Assembly (NCBI GenBank): GCA_046760445.1
Contig: JBHIEE010000102.1
Coordinates: 1-10,208 of the forward strand
From: JBHIEE01 sp046760445
Lineage (GTDB): Bacteria; Acidobacteriota; Aminicenantia; JdFR-78
Reading direction: 5' to 3'
Length of the DNA: 10,208 nt
A program made the position numbers and the translations under genes. The notes below the pieces were generated by a model. That model saw nothing but the letters and a program-made list of their open reading frames with translations, had not been told where the DNA came from and searched no databases. Each line of letters begins with the position of its first letter. The stretch's first letter is position 1. Of the stretch, positions 7,231 through 10,208 are shown piece after piece.

Positions 7231-8691
7231 TCACTCCCTTGTTTTACGTTGAGAGTTAGACATCTCTGGTGAATATACAGGTAAACTAACAGTCAATTTT
7301 GTTCCTTTCCCTTCTTGACTTTCCACCAATATTTCTCCCCGGTGTGCTTTAATAATATTATAAGAAACGGATAAGCCTAATCCTGTGCCTTTACCTGTTT
7401 CTTTGGTAGTGAAAAAGGGATCAAAAATTTTATTGAGGTGTTTCCCAGAAATTCCAATTCCTGTATCCTCAACTATAATATAAACCTTATTCTTATTTTG
7501 AAAAGTTTTCAAAATCAATCCTCCTCTTTTGGGCATAGCATCTATTGAATTAAGTATTAAATTCACCATTACCTGTTCTAATTGATGAGCGTCTCCTTTA
7601 CAAAGTCCAATAGTCTCATCCAAGTCTTTTTTAACTTTAATGGAGTTGTTTTCTAACTGATATTGAACCAAAGAATATGCTCTTTCAATTACTTCATTGA
7701 TGGAGATTGACTCAAAATTATAATCTCGTTTTCGGGAAAAGTCTAATAATCCTCTGACCACATTTTCTATTTTCTCTAAAGCATTAAACATTAGATTGAT
7801 ATATTTTAGAATCTCGTTTTTATCAGGGGTTTTTTTAATTCGATTTAAACAGTTTTTGAGCCCGGCCAAAGGATTGTTAATTTCATGAGTTAAACCAGAA
7901 GCTAAAGTTCCAATAGAAGCCAATTTTTCAGTTTGAATCAATTTTTCTTGAGCATTTTTTAATTCCTGATGAGCAGATTGCAATCGCTGAACCATTTCAT
8001 TAAACTTATTAGCTAAATATTCTATCTCATCATATGTCTTTACCCTGATTGGTTCAGCTTTCTCATCTAAATTCAATGTTTCAGAAACATCTACTATCTT
8101 GGAAATCGGATTGGTAATTAAATAAGCAAAAATAAACGCCCCAACAATTCCTATAATAAGAAAAACAATTACCATTCCTGTTAAAATAGTAATTGCCTTA
8201 TTGGTTTGGCGAGCTATGTTTTTTTCTGCTATACCTACTCGAACAATACCTATTTCTCCATCTAAAATTGGGACAGCGATATCTCTATATAAAAATTTCT
8301 TGTTTTTATCATAAATTAATTGGACATTATAATTTTTTTCTTTACTTATTGGATTTGCTTGGATAAGCTCTACGGGAAAACCGTGTTCAAAAGTATGAAC
8401 TATCACTTTTCCTTGATTGTCAGTAATAAAGCTATAAACAACATCCTTATCTAAATCTTTAATTTCATCCACCAATTGTTGAAGAGAAATATAATCTTCA
8501 TAAAGAAGGAATTCAGTACTCCGTTCAGCTAAACTCTGAACAATAAAAAGACCTCGGTTCTCTAACTCCTCTCGTAGTGCTTTCAGAGTACTTTTTCTAA
8601 TCAAAATAATATTAATTGAGCCAAATATTAGGACAACTGTCAAAATGGCTAAAGTAAATTTAGTTCTTAATTTTAATTTTATATCTTTCAT
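7231..8691 (-). CDS. Membrane sensor histidine kinase with periplasmic sensor and HAMP domain
   Basis: Sensor kinase of 486 residues. TM1 spans about residues 12-31, a periplasmic sensing region about 32-165 (Cache-like in size and strand pattern), and TM2 about 166-191. A HAMP linker (TNPISKIVDVSETLNLDE onward), a coiled coil and the HisKA helix follow, with phospho-acceptor His269 in GLTHEINNPLAG. The ATPase domain shows the N box (NLILNSIDAM), G1 (DTGIGI, 409-414), F box (FDPFFTTK) and G2 (GTGLGLS). An AAAGGA Shine-Dalgarno lies about eight bases before the ATG. It pairs with the NtrC-type regulator 14 bp downstream. Because a PhnD-like binding lipoprotein is encoded upstream, the periplasmic region may read the loaded binding protein rather than the chemical itself, as described for AioS with AioX. 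I see no convincing promoter directly upstream. Confidence 0.95.
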   Translation of the reverse strand: MKDIKLKLRTKFTLAILTVVLIFGSINIILIRKSTLKALREELENRGLFIVQSLAERSTEFLLYEDYISLQQLVDEIKDLDKDVVYSFITDNQGKVIVHTFEHGFPVELIQANPISKEKNYNVQLIYDKNKKFLYRDIAVPILDGEIGIVRVGIAEKNIARQTNKAITILTGMVIVFLIIGIVGAFIFAYLITNPISKIVDVSETLNLDEKAEPIRVKTYDEIEYLANKFNEMVQRLQSAHQELKNAQEKLIQTEKLASIGTLASGLTHEINNPLAGLKNCLNRIKKTPDKNEILKYINLMFNALEKIENVVRGLLDFSRKRDYNFESISINEVIERAYSLVQYQLENNSIKVKKDLDETIGLCKGDAHQLEQVMVNLILNSIDAMPKRGGLILKTFQNKNKVYIIVEDTGIGISGKHLNKIFDPFFTTKETGKGTGLGLSVSYNIIKAHRGEILVESQEGKGTKLTVSLPVYSPEMSNSQRKTRE

Positions 8692-8758
8692 TCATTGATC
8701 CTTTTGTTTCATTAGATATTGTCAAATTTAGCCACAGAGGTCACAGAGAACATATAAC

Positions 8759-8785
8759 TATAAAAACACTTATCGTGTTTTTATA
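8759..8785. repeat. AT-rich perfect hairpin
   Basis: TATAAAAACAC at 8759-8769 and its exact complement at 8775-8785 form an 11-bp stem with a 5-nt loop. It overlaps the stop of the short 37-codon frame. It could be a weak terminator, but it has few G-C pairs. Confidence 0.4.
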
Positions 8786-8953
8786 CTTCCCTCCCCTCTA
8801 AGTGCTCTGGCAGAGTTAATCTCTTTATCCCATTGTTTTTCTCTCTGTTGAAATTTATCAATGTCTTCTAATACTTGCCTCATTGTTTTTAAGTTAAATA
8901 AGTTAAATGAACTTTCATAACACAAAAGATTATCTTTGCTATTGTGTTCTTCT

Positions 8954-8965
8954 CCGAGTACTCGG
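8954..8965. repeat. CCGAGTACTCGG palindrome, copy 1
   Basis: Perfect 12-bp palindrome downstream of the binding-protein gene, with an identical core in the intergenic DNA upstream of the same gene (10142-10153). It is GC-rich against an AT-rich background and is probably a dispersed intergenic repeat or a protein-binding dyad. Confidence 0.5.
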
Positions 8966-8967
8966 GG

Positions 8968-9000
8968 GAGAACACAGAGATTTATTTTCTCTGTGTTCTC
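8968..9000. repeat. 13-bp inverted repeat (GAGAACACAGAGA) downstream of the binding-protein gene
   Basis: GAGAACACAGAGA at 8968-8980 is perfectly complementary to 8988-9000, with a 7-nt loop. It begins 13 bases after the stop codon of the binding-protein gene in the direction of transcription. It could end that transcript or stabilise its 3' end, but no T-run follows on the minus strand (the next bases are C-rich), so a classic terminator is doubtful. Confidence 0.5.
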
Positions 9001-9013
9001 TGTGGTTTCATAA

Positions 9014-9976
9014 TTATTTCATGTTATTTTTGACACTATCTTTCATTATTCTCTTATTCACAGAAGATTCCATCTCTCTAATTGAATCATAATGACTATC
9101 TTGAGCTAAGATAAATTTATCAATCATTAATTTTTTCAGCAATTTCTGTCCCTCTTCTTCTTGATGCATATTGAAAAAAATATCTCTTAATTTATTCTTT
9201 AATTGAGAATCTAAATTTCTATTAACCACTACGGGAGGAATCCCGAATGGAGGAGATTTTTTAATAATTCTCACATCAGCCACCTTTTCCGGATTATTTC
9301 TCTTAAAATAATCAAAGACCAAATTATCAACGCTGGCTCCATCGACCAATTTTCTATCTACAGCTTGGATTGAAAAATCATGAGCATAAGTATAAATGAA
9401 TTTAGAAAAGAAATCCTCAGGATTAAATCCTTTCTTAGTAACTAAATATAGAGGATAAATCATACCTGTATTTGACATTGAGTCTGTAAAAGCGAAACTA
9501 CGCCCGAACAAATCTCCGAATTTACTAATTAAACTATCTTTATGAACAATAATATAAGCGTAATAATAAGGTTCATTATTAATTATTGGAATAACCAATA
9601 TTTCTAAATCAAAATTTTCTCGGGCTTTCACATAAGCTCCAGAACAGATAAAGGCAAAATCTAATTCTCCTTTTTTAAGAAGGTCATTTATTTCTTGATA
9701 AGTTTTTCTCTGTTTAAAAATAAGGGGAGTATCTAATTTCTTTGAAATATAATTTAGTAACTGCTGATAATAAATAAATGTTTCTTTAGGAGAACTCATA
9801 GCTGAGACAGCCGCTTTAATTGGACGGAGAGAATTCCCGGAAGGAATCGTTGGGACAGTCTTTCTATTAGAAAAATCAATTTCTAAAATTTCTTTTTTTT
9901 CTTGATTTTGACAATTAACCAAAAAAACCAATGAGAAGAATATGAAATATAAGGCTCTAAATTTTAGAAAATTCAT
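9014..9976 (-). CDS. PhnD-like periplasmic solute-binding lipoprotein (candidate signal receptor)
   Basis: Solute-binding protein of 320 residues. A hydrophobic signal (ALYFIFFSLVFLVN) leads to Cys22, a likely lipidation site (LVNC, with an unusual Asn at -1). The mature part follows the PhnD/phosphonate-binding fold: RPIKAAVSAMSSPKETF near residue 51, GELDFAFICSGAYVKARE at 103-120, and the DSMSNTGMIYP loop that in PhnD relatives binds oxyanions. Cys111 sits in the first binding loop. No ABC permease or ATPase gene is nearby; instead a histidine kinase and sigma-54 activator follow. This points to a sensing role like that of AioX with AioS/AioR or the PhnD-like domain of TtrS, rather than transport. 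The ligand is probably an oxyanion related to the reductase substrate. No clear Shine-Dalgarno precedes the ATG. Uptake with permease genes elsewhere remains possible. Confidence 0.85.
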   Translation of the reverse strand: MNFLKFRALYFIFFSLVFLVNCQNQEKKEILEIDFSNRKTVPTIPSGNSLRPIKAAVSAMSSPKETFIYYQQLLNYISKKLDTPLIFKQRKTYQEINDLLKKGELDFAFICSGAYVKARENFDLEILVIPIINNEPYYYAYIIVHKDSLISKFGDLFGRSFAFTDSMSNTGMIYPLYLVTKKGFNPEDFFSKFIYTYAHDFSIQAVDRKLVDGASVDNLVFDYFKRNNPEKVADVRIIKKSPPFGIPPVVVNRNLDSQLKNKLRDIFFNMHQEEEGQKLLKKLMIDKFILAQDSHYDSIREMESSVNKRIMKDSVKNNMK

Positions 9977-9991
9977 AGTAATTCTAAGGAA

Positions 9992-10020
9992 AATATAATT
10001 TCAAACAAATTAGTTGCCAA
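9992..10020 (-). promoter_or_regulatory. Putative promoter of the binding-protein gene
   Basis: On the minus strand TTGGCA (10020-10015) and TATATT (9997-9992) are 17 bases apart and each matches the housekeeping -35/-10 consensus at five of six positions. Transcription would start near 9985, leaving an unusually short leader before ATG 9976. The same bases also read TGGCAACTAATTTGTT, a sigma-54-like site with GT in place of the required GC at -12. The housekeeping reading is preferred. Confidence 0.4.
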
Positions 10021-10030
10021 TTAAATAGCA

Positions 10031-10081
10031 AGAGCATTTTCGACTTTGAAAACCCAATACTGACAAAGGTTTTCAAGCTCT
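10031..10081. repeat. Interrupted inverted repeat upstream of the binding-protein promoter
   Basis: TTGAAAACC (10046-10054) pairs with GGTTTTCAA (10068-10076), a 9-bp stem with a 13-nt loop. AGAGC (10031-10035) can pair with GCTCT (10077-10081) to extend it across a 10-nt one-sided bulge. It could be a regulatory dyad, the end of an unseen upstream gene's transcript, or a mobile-element remnant. Confidence 0.4.
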
Positions 10082-10140
10082 GTTTTTCGGCTTCACCTCC
10101 ACATTAGTTAAAACCCCAAATTCCAAGCACCAAATATCAT

Positions 10141-10154
10141 CCCGAGTACTCGGG
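10141..10154. repeat. CCCGAGTACTCGGG palindrome, copy 2
   Basis: Perfect 14-bp palindrome in the intergenic DNA at the right edge, sharing its inner 12 bp with 8954-8965. The rest of the 232 bp right of the binding-protein gene (9977-10208) has no gene that I can support; it also holds the promoter and dyad listed separately and a T8 run at 10193-10200. Confidence 0.5.
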
Positions 10155-10208
10155 ACCAATGATCAAATAACCAAAACAATTATCAGGATTTCTTTTTTTT
10201 AGCAAACT

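Larger units (their letters stand above)
8731..9007. repeat. Inverted CCACAGAG-type repeats, possible miniature element
   Basis: CCACAGAGGTCACAGAGA at 8732-8749 is matched in inverted orientation by 8988-9005, which reads CCACAGAGAACACAGAGA on the minus strand; 16 of 18 bases agree. Together they bound a 274-bp segment in the size range of a MITE-like element. Clear target-site duplications are not visible. A third partial copy at 8968-8980 pairs with the right-hand repeat. Confidence 0.45.
8692..9013. other. Repeat-rich intergenic region between binding protein and kinase genes
   Basis: These 322 bp separate two genes expected to work together. They hold an inverted pair of CCACAGAG-type repeats, two hairpins, a CCGAGTACTCGG palindrome and a short minus-strand open frame. 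That frame runs from ATG 8883 to TAA 8770 (37 codons, peptide starting MRQVLEDIDKFQQREKQW, charged and helix-prone) and stays open upstream of the ATG, but it has no Shine-Dalgarno and I do not recognise it. It could be the decayed end of a lost gene. I found no convincing promoter for the kinase here, so kinase expression may depend on read-through from the binding-protein gene. Confidence 0.6.

Noticed and set aside
8907..9092. Plus-strand 61-codon open frame near the repeat region
   Set aside because: It reads through the inverted repeats and into the antisense of the binding-protein gene; no ribosome-binding site or recognisable domain.
10003..10019. Sigma-54 promoter for the binding-protein gene (TGGCAACTAATTTGTT)
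   Set aside because: The invariant GC at -12 is GT, and the same bases read better as a housekeeping promoter with 17-bp spacing; kept only as an alternative.
9977..10208. Riboswitch (for example molybdenum-cofactor type) upstream of the binding-protein gene
   Set aside because: The predicted promoter lies downstream of the dyads, leaving almost no leader RNA, and no recognisable riboswitch core is visible.

Overview
The window looks like chromosomal DNA of an AT-rich diderm (Gram-negative type) bacterium with anaerobic respiratory capacity. Three things point there: two outer-membrane beta-barrel proteins with signal peptides and C-terminal phenylalanine, two Tat-exported redox subunits, and sigma-54/NtrC-type control. 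No sequence here names the taxon; low GC and intergenic repeats would fit an uncultivated lineage, but that is only an impression. All recognised genes lie on the minus strand, so transcription runs from high to low coordinates.

Sensory module (about 10020 to 5879). A PhnD-like periplasmic solute-binding lipoprotein (9976-9014) is followed by a 322-bp intergenic stretch with inverted repeats. Next come a membrane histidine kinase (8691-7231) and, 14 bp later, an NtrC-family response regulator with receiver, AAA+ (GAFTGA) and Fis-type HTH domains (7216-5879). A separate binding protein with a kinase and a sigma-54 activator is the layout known from AioX-AioS-AioR. It also parallels TtrS, where a PhnD-like sensor is fused to the kinase.

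Control region (5878 to 5718). Reading toward the effector genes there is a tandem pair of GCGAAATTTCG-type palindromes 20 bp apart, then a perfect match to the IHF consensus, then a textbook -24/-12 sigma-54 promoter (GG-N10-GC). The order and spacing fit an NtrC-type enhancer, a DNA bend and a sigma-54 promoter, and link the response regulator to the operon below it.

Effector operon (5717 to beyond 1). In order it holds outer-membrane porin 1, outer-membrane beta-barrel protein 2, a Tat-exported protein with four [4Fe-4S] clusters (electron-transfer subunit B), and a Tat-exported molybdopterin oxidoreductase (catalytic subunit A) that runs off the left edge. A and B resemble the periplasmic Ttr/Srd/Phs/Arr-type reductases. 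The likely job is respiration of an oxyanion or sulfur compound that enters through the porins and is sensed by the binding protein. The substrate cannot be named from sequence. No membrane quinol-oxidising subunit (NrfD/PsrC type) lies in the window; it could follow beyond the left edge.

Main points of interest: a complete enhancer/IHF/sigma-54 architecture readable by eye; an Asp in place of the third Fe-S cysteine of the catalytic subunit; paired substitutions in the ATPase switch of the regulator; a cysteine in the presumed ligand loop of the binding protein; and repeat elements around the binding-protein gene.
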